Part shown: positions 38,301-52,183 of the stretch, in pieces
Position numbering within the stretch: the stretch's first letter is position 1
Layout: every line of letters begins with the position of its first letter
DNA from: Climacteris rufus
Taxonomy: Eukaryota; Chordata; Aves; Passeriformes; Climacteridae
Assembly (NCBI GenBank): GCA_013398175.1
Contig: VZRZ01007419.1
Span: 390,551-454,550 of the forward strand
Direction of reading: 5' to 3'
DNA length: 64,000 nucleotides
The notes under the pieces: model-generated
The model's database searches: none
Told to the model about the DNA's origin: nothing
The model's input: the letters and a program-made list of their open reading frames with translations, nothing else
Program-made: the position numbers and the translations under genes

Positions 38301-40519
38301 TGTCAGCTCTATTGTCTTCTGATCAATAAGATGCCTTAAAGAACCCAGAGAGACTGACAAAAGAAGACAAGTAAGTCATTTAGAGAGCAACACTGTAAAT
38401 GCAGCAGTCATGATGGTTTGAGTACAAAGTCTGTGAGCAGAGCTGCAGTAAAATAAATTTAGGCAAACACAGCCCAAAAAGAAAAAAAAAAATCCAGATT
38501 TTTTTTTCTGTTGACTGTATACCGTACAAATTAACAATAAATTATTTTTTCCTAGGAATACGAAGTATGCTATGAAATAGAAAATAACACTGAATGGTTT
38601 GGTAGATGTGAAACAAATGTTTAGTGAGACAAAGGATAATAATGAATGGTAGTAAATTACACTACTGTTTTAACAGCCTGTCACCAGTGGGATATACTAA
38701 GGCTATAGAAGGTATTTGCGGATGAATGCTTTATCTTTTTCTTTTTTAAGAAAGCAAATATAGTTGGATGACTCCTGACTAAACTTGTCAGTGCTTAACT
38801 GTAAGCCCTTTCTATGTATCAGTAACAAAACTGCCTGTCCTTGACCTTTCTGTATATTTTTCATTTAATCTTTCTGCAGGAGAAAGGGGTGGGAGGGAGT
38901 GACAGAAGAGAACAGAAATGGAAGGGAAGGATAACAGAAAAAGAGATGGTACGTTTAACAGATATTGAGAAAACAGATTTTTTTCCTTTTTCTGCCACCG
39001 ATTTTATTTATGACTGGGTTAGTAAGATAATATTTTGGGCTCTAATATGCTGGAGTCTATATCTTGAGGATTATTTGTCTCTAGGTACAGGAAGTACAGA
39101 AGACATATAAATACATTAAAATTCTTATCTGCAAGTGATTTAAACTAGAATCTTTCTAATGGCTGACTGTAGATTGAAACGAACCTCTTTTGGGTTCTGA
39201 TGCAGCAAGGTCCTGAACTTCATTGTTGTCTTCAGGCAGGAGTTGGGTTGAATGGGTCCATGGTCAAAATTAGAGGTATGCCCAAATGAGTGACTGAATG
39301 ACAGCCTCATTAGGGGTGGTAGCCTTTTCTGAAGTGCTTAAGAGTTTCAGTATTTAGTGAGTCACATTTTGAATAGTTATATTTTTTAGAATTAAAGCAT
39401 TTTGTTCCATCTTGCATATTAAAAAAAAAATAAACCCCTAATACTGTGCAAATACACTTTGTGATTCATATCTGCAACAACACCAGCAAGGAAAAAAAGA
39501 CTGTAAAAAATGAAAGACACAATAAGATATGTCAGATAATATTTTAAAAGCTTTGCCAGCGAGGAAGAACTGAAGATCCTGCTCTTGAAACCTAATGATA
39601 GAATATTGGCTCAAGTGTTGGAATTACTTTTGCAGTATATTTGTCATGCTGTTACTAGAAAAATATGGCTGTTCTTTCTAGAATCTGCATTACTATTGTG
39701 GTTTTCTCTATATAGGACCATGCTGAATTTTAAGACATCTGAATTTGGCTGAGGATGAATAAGAAGCTGTAGCCTGTAAACAATCTTCTCATGACTTCTA
39801 TAGGAGGTCTCAGCAAAAGAGAACATCTGATTAATCACCCTGTCCCAAACCAGCCACAGGAAATCACTGCTTCTGGTGTGCCTGGGCTTGACAGATGTCT
39901 ATGGGATCATTGTACATTACTGTTCAAACATCTCTGAAATTTTCAAGGTACAGACATAAGAAAAAACATAAAATGTCAAAGCGACATTTTTATAAGATAC
40001 AGAATAACTGAGAAAGTGACATGAGACGAGCCCTCAAGATGCTTAATTTTTTTCTTGAAGGTTTGACTTTCCACATGTGAATATATTAACCTGTTACTCT
40101 CAAACCAACAGAATGAGACACTGCTTGAGGTTGGCTACACTGAACGAACTTGGAAAGCAAAGCACAGCAGCAAAGATCCTTATCTGACTTTGCAGGACAT
40201 GAACCTCATTTTTAAAGAAAAGTCTCTGTAGCCTATCTACATTTGACAAATGATTGAAATGGACCTGCTGTTGGTTCCAGATACTTCTTTCCATGCTTTA
40301 ACAAATTGCATGGCTGCTGTTCAGAACCTTTATGCAACCGAACGTATTTTTCGAAGTGTAGGTAGAAGACTGGTCTTGATGTGCTGGATGGTTCTACTTT
40401 TGTAATAACGCAGTGATCAGGAGTGGTGGTGCTGGTAGCAGCTGAGGCAGCTGAGCCAAAAGGCACACAGCACAGTGGTAGGAAGCTGGCAACCCCACAG
40501 CACAGAAAAGTGTTAGAAG
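35339..40519. other. Unique AT-rich non-coding sequence
   Basis: No gene was recognised. Near 36.45 kb and 39.24 kb there are short phrases faintly like CR1 tails, but too weak to call. A 14-base T7A7 palindrome lies near 36896-36909. About 40.38-40.52 kb is richer in G and C and merges into the LTR-like block that follows. Confidence 0.45.
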
Positions 40520-40602
40520 TGTCAGCGCAGGCACCTGTGTGGGACTGAGCGTCGCAAACCCGACTCAGACGGCCCAGCTTCCAGGGGTTGGTTTGTCTTT
40601 GC

Positions 40603-40608
40603 TTTATT
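40603..40608 (-). promoter_or_regulatory. AATAAA signal on the minus strand
   Basis: The minus strand reads ATGAATAAAGC, which could act as the LTR polyadenylation signal or double as its TATA-like element. It lies between the YY1-like repeats and the CpG-rich end of the block, as expected for an LTR R region. Confidence 0.4.
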
Positions 40609-40658
40609 CATTGTTTCCAGGCTAGGGGCGGGAAATGCCAGCTGCGGGAGCTGCCCCA

Positions 40659-40772
40659 CCATCTTGCCTTTGTTCCAAGGAGCACACAGGCGGCATGTGG
40701 GAGCAGTTGCCATTTTGCCTTTGTGTGGGGAAGCCACATGGACATGACCTGTGGGAAGTGTCCGCCATCTTG
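40659..40772 (-). promoter_or_regulatory. Three YY1-like sites in imperfect repeats of about 51-55 bp
   Basis: The minus strand has CAAGATGG at 40659-40666, CAAAATGG at 40710-40717 and CAAGATGG(CGG) at 40765-40772. Each is followed on the plus strand by a similar 'ccttTGTT'-type phrase, so the units are diverged tandem repeats. CAAGATGGCGG is a close match to the YY1 consensus. Tandem U3 repeats are common in retroviral LTRs. A role is inferred, not shown. Confidence 0.5.
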
Positions 40773-40945
40773 TTTTTGTTCCCATTGGTAAACACCTTTT
40801 TGTGGGTAAAACACCTTCTCTGTTTGTATGGTTTTGCTATTAATATTGCTGTTGTTATTGTCCATGTCTTATTCTTGCTTTGGGCTTTCTGTAAATTGTG
40901 GCCCCAACCCATATTCTATTCTTTTTGTCCCTGCTTTACCAGAAG

Positions 40946-43900
40946 GAGGTGTACATTATTTGCAGTTTAATTTCTGTCTGATGCTCAAACCAGCACAAAA
41001 TGTCAAGCACAACTATGAATTCACACATACTTTTAGTAGTCTTTCTGTCATGTTGGTCAGTGGGCTTGAAGTGAATGGGAGAGAAAGAAATAACATTTTT
41101 CTTTTGCAGTCTCCAGTGTGAATCTTTTTCAGAGGGAAGGAGACAAGTAATTTCAATCTAAATGGCATATATTTATTAATTTTTTTAAGTTAAAAGATTA
41201 TATTACTCTCGATGTTAAAAGGCCTAATGAGCATGGATAATTTTTTCCTTAAGGTATGTTCTTAGACACATTTTATCCATTCTTTCCAGCTCTCCCCTCT
41301 TAGACACTACATGGAACAGATTAGGGCTAGATTAAGAATTTGAATGAATTCTTGTTTGCTTTCACTAAAAGCGGTACAGATTTTTCCATTATTTTTCCTT
41401 CCCTCTCATCCCTTTTCTACTTGCACTGAATGTTGTTTTGTAAAGAACTTTTGTACTATGCTTGAACTATTCTGCATAATGATGGAATTTATTAGATAGG
41501 ATATAATTTTACGTAAGAGTTCTGAGCAGTGTTTACTTGGTGAGATCCCTAGAGTAATATTCTTGGGGCAAGAATAGGGCCTGAACTGTTCAAACAGGGT
41601 GTCAAAGCAAACAACAAGAACTCAGACCCAGCACACTTTGCAGTTTGAATTTAAATAATTACTGAAACAACAACAAAAAGAAACAGAGACATGAAAGACT
41701 GCTGGCTTTCCTAGGTGAATAACAAGCCTGCCCAACAGAGGAAAAGTATCACGGATATAGTGATGGCTTCTGGGAAAAATGGTTATGGCAGAACTGAAGT
41801 TCTGGTGATCCCTTTATTAACGAGATGTTTGATGTCTTTTTTTTAAAATTGGACATGCCACAGAATCTGCATAGCTGTAGCTGTACATTTTTTATTTTGA
41901 AAAAGGAGTACACACTGCCATACAATGGTAACATGGCAACCAAAATCTTTATTTCTAGATGTTCAGACATCTAAGTATTTTTCCAAATCACATTCAAGTA
42001 CCTGCGTAGAAATATTGAATGAGTATAATAGAGGAGATGAGTCACTTAAATTCAGAGATTGAGATGGTAATTTAATGACAAAAGTCCATTTGAAAGGGGA
42101 CCACTACTCCCTGGCTCTAATAGAGAACAATTTCTAAGAGAATACACCTTGTGGCCATTGGTGACTGAGTAAATGCACATACCAGTAAAAAGTTTATATA
42201 GCTGCTGCTTTGTAATAAAAGTAATGAGTCCTATGGTGCTCTTCTCTTTAAATATCAGATTACAGTCTGGTAAAGTCAATTTGTAATTAAAATATAAATT
42301 ATCAATAGATAATTTGCCGTTTTGTATTTAGGTTTCTTTTTGTAAAATTTCTTTATCAGCATTTTGTGCTTAAAATAATTATCATAAAATTTAATGTCCT
42401 TTTTGCAAACTCAGGATTTATTCATGCAAGAATTCATAAGAATGGTTTTAATGATCAGCTTTTTCAGTAAACATTATATATTTTTATCCAAACATCCTTT
42501 GTTTATATTTTCTGTGCTTTTTTTCTCATTCCAACACAGAAATACTTATGTTCAAGGTAGTCAACATTTGAGTGGTGGCCCTTGTTTTGAGAGTCCTTCA
42601 GACTGACCTTCTGGTAAGATCATGGCTTGTTCATAATCAGCAAGTACTGTTTTCTGAACAAGTTACTGAGTTGAGCGTTTAAGATCTTAAAATAGTGATG
42701 TACATGAAGTTGTCTTTATGGTGCTCCTTCACCCAGGCACGTGATATTTCAAGCCTATACGTGCAATACTAAATTCTAAATAGCCCTGGATTCATGTCTA
42801 GTTTTGTAGGCGGGTCTGAGGACACCTATAATATTTAATTTCATTTGCATATCTGTTTGTATTCTGAATCAAAACAAATCTAAGCAGTATATCTCAAAAG
42901 AATGAGATAAGGCTATCCTATGATCAGTTTTAATAATATTTTGACTTTTAAAAATCACTGGCATAATTTGTGATGCAGACACATACAGCCCATGTACTTA
43001 CAGAGAAAAGTCCTACTAGCTTCAGTTGCAAAAGAAATGCTGAAGGGTGAGAATCTTCATGTGAATACAGAAATGTAGGAAAAGAATGCTCCTGGGAATC
43101 TTTCACAAACTGTGTACAGCAAAACCAGGGTGTTCATATTGTAAATGTGTTCTTTTGAGAATTGGATCATGGCAGGAATGTTCGCTGGGAGGCTCTAAAT
43201 CTCAGTGTTACTCATCAGCTTATGAAAAATTATGGTATTTTAAAAGCCCAGCTGCTTTTTAAAGATATGTAAGGCCAGAAAATCAATTTGTGAATCAGGA
43301 TAAGTAATGGTAAGTACCATCAGCCTGGCACTCTGTTGGAGCTTCATTTTTTCTGTACCTATGTTTACAGCAGAGACAGTAATCTCAAATTCACACTTTT
43401 GATTCAGAACCAGACATTACATATCTGTAAGACCCAGAAAGAGCACTTCTTCCCAGGTTGTTTGACTGTGGGAAATTAATCCAAACAAACAGATTATCAT
43501 TACACTCCCATTGCAGTGAATGTAGTTAATGAATATGACAATAAGCTGAAGCACATCTAATGAAATTGAAATGAAATTATTATTACTAAATGATAGTGTA
43601 TATCTCCAATTTTTAAATGGAATTACATCAAATATTAATTTAACAGAAAACACGGGGGTAGTTTCTCTTGGACTGTGGTCAAAGATGAAGGTTTTCTGTT
43701 TTATTATTCACTTTCACAAGACAAGTGTCAAAATTCAATCACCCTTTTGTTTTATTGATAGCCAGAATTCCATTAGACCTGGCCAGAGGAGAGGAAAGAT
43801 GAAACATGCCAGCTTTTTATCTCTGTGTTCATACTTCTTGCAAGTAAAAGCATAAAATGGGATTCTGCAAACCTCCTCGGATATCTTCTCTAAAACTGTT

Positions 43901-46900
43901 GTCAGGGTTCTAGTATGCCTTTCTACAGTCTGAGCTGCTAATCTACTCTGTGTGATAGTTCCAGCTACAAATTATTGTTTGAATGTTTTGCTATTCTATG
44001 TCAACTACATGGGTACATACAGAAATTTTTGCCCATCATTTGACATGATTCTCTCCTGAAAAATTCAGTATTTCATTGGGAAGAACAAGAATTCAAATCC
44101 TGATATAATCAGGCTGTTCAGGTGAAAATCTCTTTTGCAGCTCTGCTACCTTTCTTCTAAAGGCAGCACTGAAGAAGCCATTACTGGTGTACTAGGGACA
44201 AGAACAGATATGCTAGGTAATGCTGCTGAGGGTCAGTGCAGTCAAACAGTTTAGTGTTTTGATGCTACTGAGCACTTGTTTTATAGTATAGCATAGTTTA
44301 GGATCAGTCAGTCTCTTCTCTATGGCATCAAAGCTTTATGTGATTGCTTGTATTTAGTTTTTCTTTAGATGGTTAAAACATAACCTAATACAGCTTTACA
44401 GTTTGGACTGTGTAGTATGTTATATAGTTTTATTAATATTATCTTATGATAATTCTGTATCCTCTTCTTCCAAGATATTGAGATATCAAGTCTCACAAAA
44501 TGCTTTTACAAAAATTTCCATTCAAATGCCAGTTTTACATACAGGTATGTGAAGTCACAGAGCTCCTCTTGAGCATAAACCCCATCTCTTGATATCCTAG
44601 AGGTTGTATTTTAATCTTTTTTTCCATGTTTGGCAATCTTTTTTTGTAATTAGGCGTTTCAGTTAGTAGGACACAATGCCATATGAAGTGGAACCCTCTG
44701 AAACTCAGTACAGTTAATGGAGGCAAGTATGAATATAAGGTCCAATAGCAAGGAAACACCTGAAGAGAAAGGGCTTTAGAGGATGTAGATCAGGTAGTAA
44801 TGCTGAATTGAGTTAGGATTGGTATTTTTGTTCATAATTTGTGTATTTGGTGCCCATGTTGTGATAGAGGGTGAGCAATACAACCATGCTGACATGCAAG
44901 AGTGGAATACAGCTGCCAGAAGCAGCTTTGTTGGTACAGCCCTGCTTCTGGATCTGCAACACTGACACTGCACAATGGGCCAAAGGAAAGAACATGCAAA
45001 AAAGCTTTTTCTGTCTGCTCTGTATCTCTTATCCCTTACTTAGTGTTAGATTTATTTTACATACTATTACACACCCGTATTTACTAGATGCATGAGTGAT
45101 TGAACCATTATTTATTTAAAAACTGAAAACTATTTTTGATCTGTGATTTCTAGAACACTGTTTAAAGAATTTTCAGGCTTAGAAAAAAATTAAATTTTTA
45201 ATCTTTACATCACTGCACAATCAAATATATGAATACATAATTACTGAAACTTAAACATTTGATTAAACTGATACATAAACATTTTAATATACATAAACAT
45301 TTGTTTATGCATCTATAAAGTGTTACAAGAGAAGCATCAACTCATAGTGTTGCTTTTACATGATTTTGACAGAAATATTTTAAACCCAGATTTCTTTGTG
45401 CATCGCAAGAACACTCATGTATGTTAAAGAAGCAACAGCTGTTTGCAGCTTATCTGGAAGAATTGGAATAGACAAAAGTAGACATTTTACATCTCTCATA
45501 TAATCTCCAAATGAATAATCAAGAACAATGTGAAACAAAGGGCAGTGGATGAAATGCTGAAACATCTTAAATCAATGGGAATTGTTTTATTGACTTTAAC
45601 GGGACAATTATTTTAACTTATACATTGAAGTTCCAACCCTTAAAAAAATGCAATGGGCAGGTCATTAATCATAACCATGTAGGGTTATACTAGTACAAAA
45701 CTATGTTGAATTCTGATATGAAAAGTTATTGTTTTCTCTGTACCCGTGGGAGGGTGTGGTGATAGTACTCTCAAAAAAAAAAATTAAAATGCAGCTTCTT
45801 ATTCAGAGTGGAAAATATATGCTAATTGCTGCAAGTACTTCTTCTTTTGCCTCTTTAGAGAAATACAGTTATGAAGCACAGCCTAAGCCTGAACCTAAAA
45901 ACATTCCCTTAATTTCTTCATATGTCCTACAGCTCATATGTCAACAGCCATTACTTCAGTGTTAAGACACATGCACCTGTAGATATAAAATTAGTATGGA
46001 TGATTTGAAACAAAGGTTATTTTAAATTGCCACTGTTCATAAATATGTTAAATCTTTAAAAATGAAAGTTTGCGCTTTTGCAAAAGAACTATGAAATGTC
46101 ATTATTAATTCGGAAGCATTTCCTGCACATAGCCAAAATATCACAAGGGAATATTAAATAATTTCTGAACCAATGGGTTCATTCTTTGTCTTCCTCTGCA
46201 AATTTTTGAGGTACAAATGAGATGATTTTCAGTTTTAAGAAAGTACTTTAAAATGCTTTATTGGATGCCGATACTAATTACAGCATTTCTGTAACTGTTA
46301 AACTATAAAGCTAGGAGAACAATAATTTAAAAAATAAATGCATGGAAAAATAAGAGAGTATCTCAATAGTTTTTAAAACTGAATTTTTAATGTGCTATTT
46401 TTCTAATGAATTGTCTATTAGAGATTTTCTATTTACTATTAGAGATTCTTAGATCATATGATGATCAGAATGATATAATTATCCAGGATTACAGACTGAA
46501 CTTTGAAAGATAAGGAAGGTTTATATAGTATTGTTTGTTTCCAAACAAAAAACAAGAGAAAATTTTGAATATGGTTATGCTTTGCAGGCTAAAAAGATAT
46601 ATCCTAGAGAAAATATTTCTCCTATTAAACTGAGATGGAGTAAATATTCTGGAATGTAAAAGGAAGTTCTTCTCCACCAAATTGTAACTATTTACAGTAT
46701 TCTAAATGACTTTTATAACAGTCAAAGTCATCTTGTTTAAATGCGCAAAGTTTTGTGATGTATCTTGAAAATGTTAAATCACTTTGAACTGTTGCCAAAA
46801 ACATGAGGAGACTGTGTCAACTTATCGTAGGAAGGCAGACAGAAAAAAAAAAACCTAATCTAGCCTAGCTGTATGAAACCCTTTGAGAGGGATATAAAGT

Positions 46901-49900
46901 AAAATACAGCCAAGTACTACAGGTGACTACTCAGTTAGGAAAAATGCATTTGTCTATTATTCTGTCTAAGGATTCATCCACAGTCTTCAGCACTTAACCT
47001 CTTCACTTACACACAGTTGTAAAAAATAGCATTCAGTCTGAAGCACTGAAAAAGCTGACACAGCTGGAAGAATGAAACTTGCTCAGTAATTCTATGATTT
47101 TAAAAGGATTTTATATAACATTTCCGAGACCAGTGGAAGGAAAGCAGTCTTCATTCTATCCCACTTTGTTAGAGCAGTAAGAAGTGCTGTAACTTTGTCC
47201 TTAGTTTACCAGTGAGCATTTCAGTTACCAGAAAATAAGGGATATTATACCATTGTGCAGGGATATGATACCATTGTGTTTTCATTCATAAGTGTAGATG
47301 CAGGACTCATACTGCTATTCAAGCACAAAATGCTTTGGCTATGAACCCATAGAGGAAGATGCCTGCAATGAAGACATTTTCAGAAGGTGGCAGCAGTGTT
47401 TCAGTACAGCTGGGCAGATAATGAAATGCCATCAAGTAGGAATAGTAAGAAGCAAATAAGGTATATTCAAGTACACAAAATAACCTGTGGGACAAAAGTT
47501 CTTTTCTGTATATGTAAACATGTATATTGCTTCCCTTCTAAAATGTTATGCATTTGAAAAAAAATGTATGGTATCCTGTTGATGGCCACAGGGAAAAAAA
47601 TCAGGCAGAAAGCACCACTTTAGTTTTGGTGCAGGTGACCCAGTGCTTCCAAGATGTGTTTCTGCTCCAGTTGAACTCCCTCTTTGTCATGCTGCTCAGG
47701 CAGCTGGTGTGTCCTGCCACTGCATGACTGCCACTGCAGCCATGCTCATCCATCAAACTCAAGGAAAAGGCCTCTGAGATTTCAAAGTCTGGTGGCTTAG
47801 GTGCAGACCCAGTTTCAGGGATTTGATACAGTTCTTATGTAATGTTACCCTCCTCTGACACATCAGCACAATTGCAATATACTTTATTATTTGAACATTT
47901 TTATGGTTGGCCATAAATGTTAACCAAAGATATTGCAGTGTTATCATTCTGAACCATGGCATTGCCCCCTAAGAGAATAAGGGTAGTTCAAGTAACAGAG
48001 CACATAGAGGCTGCTTCAATATTCATGCAGGAATTACATGATAATTATACCATGAAAAAAATCTGCTTTTGTAGTTTTTCACTAGTATGTTTCTAAATAG
48101 TTTATTGTGAAATATTGTTTCTGTGCTGTTGTTTCCTTGACTTTTTTTTGATTGCTATGTTAAACAAAAAACAGGCATCAGCACGGCATGCAATTAAAAT
48201 GAGGACATAAAAAGGGATTACTTTAAAGGAGGATTATGAGGGGAATTCTAAATCTAGCTATATAAATAAGGACCACAAATGTAACCCAGTGCATTCATTA
48301 ATCTGATTGGCAGAAAGAATATAGCAGCCAGCTGAGAAATGTTGAAATTATTTTCTTACACTATGCACTTTATCAGACATATGCTAAAGAATTCCAGTTC
48401 TATCCAGTGTCACTGTGACCAATTCCATATTCCCCTTACTGCAAAGGAAAACAAAGTCCCTCCTTCACACACACTATGTTGGTGCAACTGGCCTGAAGAA
48501 AGGGTATCTGGGACGTGAATCTATAAGCTTTGCTGTAGAAAATCTGACCATCTTTCTGTCCTTCATTTACACAGATATGCTGATAGAAATAGAACAGACT
48601 ATGAATAATGTTGATGACTAATTCAACTAATGCTCTACTAGCTTTCTTTCTAGGAAAGAAATGCACCTACTAGATTTCTTCCTGTTCTGTCACATTATTT
48701 CACTTCTGTGTATGTCCTTGCCATCTCCTGTGCAATTCTGGAGATGCAGGTGTCTTCCCTACTGCTCTACCTTGCCTGCCTTATGTCCCCAGAGTCATGC
48801 CATCAGTGAAAGGCAAGAATGCACAAAGATACAATTACTTCTAATGTAGAAATCGACATAGATTACATCAATCTGTGTAACAGGTTTGGAGTATGTGCTG
48901 CTCCATACTGGAGGAAACTCAACTACATTCTTACTGCCAGCTCAACCCATTTCACTGTGCATCTGAATCGCCCGTCCTGCAGTTCAGAATTTATGTCTAT
49001 GTAAAAGATGAGGAAAGAGAAGTCACAGTGATTTGAGAGGTGTATTTGAATAGAACCCACCCATGTCAAATCTGGAAACCAGGGTAGCCACAGAGATTGA
49101 TTTCTTCCAAGCATGCTCCTGTCAGTAAGAGTGGGCAGCCTGAGAAACGCTACCCTGCCATCTGTGAAGAGCTTTCAGAGCCCCGTGTTCAGCTGGAAAA
49201 GCTTTGAAAAGCAAACTAGCTGTGCTACATGTCTGAGGGAAGCAGAAGGCAACAGCAGTTACCTTGGAAAATTTTGACCCTAGGAGGGCAGCTTGAATAG
49301 CAGAATTCAGAAGCAAAGTACTCGATGAAGTACTTTTGATTTGTCTTTTGCTTCATCTTTTGGTTCCTATGATATCAATGATAAGATTAAAAAATGAACT
49401 AAAAGATATAACCAGCCCATCAATTAATGAGATACAAGAATCCAACTGCTGATATTGCTACCTGTGTTTTGTCTGTATTCTGACAGATTGGGAAAGTCTT
49501 TAGTTAGCATTAAATTCAACTGGATAATTTAAAAGATTCCATGACAATTAATTAGCTCAGGACTCTTTCCAAACTTATGCAAGCATGAAACAGTTGCACA
49601 ATGTCTAAGGATGAAGATTCCTGAAGCAATAAAAGTCATTTAATCCTGACATTCAAAAAACATGAAATGGGTCTATTCCCAAAGACAATTTACTTAATAG
49701 CCCAGTAGCTGTAAACCACTATAATCTGTGGATTTGAAATCTAATTTTCTTCCTTTTAATTTTGAGATAGCTGTAGCAACAGGTCATATGGTCTTTCTTC
49801 ACTTTTCTTCCATGGCCAATAAACTAGAATATATTTAGTGATGATTTAAGTGCCTAAAGAGACATCCAGGTCAGGTGGCTGAAAACAGAACTAATGGAAA

Positions 49901-52183
49901 ATGAAACTGAAAATAGTATTTCTAGTTGTCTTTCTTTTTGTAAAGTTTCCTTGCAGAAGAGGAATGTCAGGATGTCTGTTTCATCTTGCACTCCAAGTGT
50001 ACAAACCTGAATTATCTGAAAAATTATCATATGCCTATTTTATGTGAATACTTAGATACCTATTGTCATGTATACCATGCTCAATACACAAAAAAAAAGC
50101 TGTATAACATCACAAGGACATTTTCTCTTGTTTGTTTGGTTTTTTTTTTTTTGAATACTGGAAGTAACAGAACGTAACATATTATGGCTTTCTATATTAT
50201 TTTTGCCTTTGAATGAGATACAAACTTTAAGTATTTCTAACAGTTCTGTCCCATCTGGATGCTCTGGTGACTAATGACTACTGTACCTCCAGTCTTCCTG
50301 GCTCCAGTCTTCCTCTCACTGAAGGTATTAATAGCATCTAGAGCCTCTGCATGCAGATGCCTGAAGCTTTTAGACTCTTAATAACTGTCAGGTTTACTTT
50401 TATCGAATCTGGCTGAGATTAGTCTTTGTGTTTAAAAAATCACTGTGAGCAGGGCAGCGAAGCAATAACTGTAGTGAATAATTTTTTATTGATACCCTTA
50501 AGAAATAAGCCTTAAAACAATGGTGCCAGCACCATATTTCCATAGCCTATTCTTTACATATGATGATTGACTTGGGGACTTCCTTCTTTGTGGAAACTTG
50601 GTTCTTGGTGTCTTTGAAAACCTTTCCCATTTTCATACTTTGGTGAGGGATCTTCTCTTATTGACTTGCTGGCAAGAAGCTGTGTATCCAACTCTTAGAA
50701 AATGCAAGCTTGAAAATTCCTTTCCTCTCTTTATTCTTCCTGTACCTTACACCTTCTGCTGGGAAACCCTTGCTGTAGAGATCCTGCCTGTCTAGTTACA
50801 TGAACTTCTTAGGCAGGTCTGAAGGGAGCAATCTTTCAGTTAAGTGACGTATTATGTCAAGTGATGTATTTTCTTGGTTACAAGAAGGCTAAATTTTGAC
50901 ATTTTAATTTTTCACTGTTCATGTGTTTTAAATGTGAAGCTCATGTGTATTCAAGTAATTTCTAAACAATGTGGGTTCTGCTGTCAGAATGAAAGGTGTT
51001 TTTTTGTTCATTAAGTATTGTTTCTACTCATATAGCAATTATCAATAGTTTCTGTGACAAGTCCTTGCCAAAATTCTACTGGAGATCGACAGGCTTGTGT
51101 GATGTTCTTAAATATGTTTAACATGTCTTTCTTGTTTGGAATGTCACCAGCATGAATATCATTTCTATTTTAGATGTGTGATGTGCTGAAGTTACTGGCA
51201 AACTGTGTGTGTATGAGTATCAACATTCAAAAGTTTTAAAACAAGCCTTTAATGTAGCCCTTTAAAATAACTCCTTAAATGTATGAATTCAAACTAAAAC
51301 CGTATGTTAATCTATATTTGTAACTGTTTTTCATAAGATCATATGCAGAGAGATATTCTACTAAAAAAATATAACAACAAATATATGTGTACTCAGTTAT
51401 CTGGAGTATTATAAACAGCATTTTTGGTTTATGTTGGTTTAGCACTCATTCCTGCAATCTCTTCTCCACTTACATGTATTTTTATTCTTAAAAGGTACCA
51501 GTGAAGACAGTGAACACTTTTTTTTTAAGTTTTTTTACCCCATAAGAAGACCATGAAGCTTTGCTGAGACACCCTGTCAGACTTGTGTAGAATTTCTGTG
51601 AACTCCTGGTTCAGAAGGTCAGTGTTGAAATTCTACTTCATTTCACAAATGTATGGCAGTATGCTGCCATCTGTCTGCTCTGCATCTAGGAGTAAATAGT
51701 GCACCATTAATTTTATGTACCAAATTGCAGTTATTTTCTGTGTATCTGAAAAGCTGTTAAGACTTCTGATTTACTATTTTATCTCATTTTAAAGCGGTTT
51801 CTTGGTCTGCTTTGGGTCTTCATGGGAAAGCAAATTGCAAGGCTGAAATATTTGACATCTCTAGACAGGTTATTTTTCTCCCCAAAACAATGCCATTCTT
51901 ATCATTTTTATAGAATGTAAGAATAACTAAATTAGCATTGTCTGTGATATCTGTCATTCTCACAACTATTATTGTGTCAATGTACCACCATATTCCAGCA
52001 TACTCTATGAGAACTCAAAATGTTAATTCAAGCCAAAGCCTGTGATGGACTTTTTATTAATTCATTTATTGTAGAAGCCTTGAGACTGAACTGGGACTGA
52101 GTAGCATGCTACCAACTCTGCATATTAAAGACTATTACACATCATTATTGTGACAAAGGTTGTAAGGGAAGAAAGAAATGGCA
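40946..52183. other. Unique AT-rich non-coding sequence
   Basis: About 11 kb with no recognisable gene, RNA gene or repeat family. Open frames are all below 100 codons and show no motif. A moderately GC-rich segment near 47.59-47.76 kb and a short duplicated phrase near 50.28-50.32 kb ('ctccagtcttcct' twice) are the only local features seen. Much of it could be intron. Confidence 0.45.

Larger units (their letters stand above)
40520..40941 (-). mobile_element. Probable solo ERV1-like (gammaretrovirus-type) LTR, minus strand
   Basis: A GC- and CpG-rich block of about 422 bp stands out from the AT-rich surroundings. On the minus strand it begins TG (TGGTAAAGCAGG) and ends CA (CTGCGCTGACA), and the flanking four bases match (GAAG on the plus strand at 40516-40519 and 40942-40945). 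A 4-bp duplication is the size expected for ERV1. On the sense strand it has repeated enhancer-like units with YY1-like sites, then AATAAAG at 40603-40608, then a CpG-rich stretch like a U5 region. No tRNA primer site or internal region follows, consistent with a solo LTR. The boundaries come from the terminal dinucleotides and short duplication only, so a CpG-rich promoter or another repeat type remains possible. Confidence 0.5.

Noticed and set aside
39228..39270. Phrase resembling a CR1 3' end ('caggagttgggttgaatggg')
   Set aside because: Too diverged and lacks the terminal ATTCTATG-type repeat.
40522..41121. Cluster of overlapping open frames on both strands
   Set aside because: Explained by the low stop-codon density of the CpG-rich LTR-like block; none has a recognisable domain.
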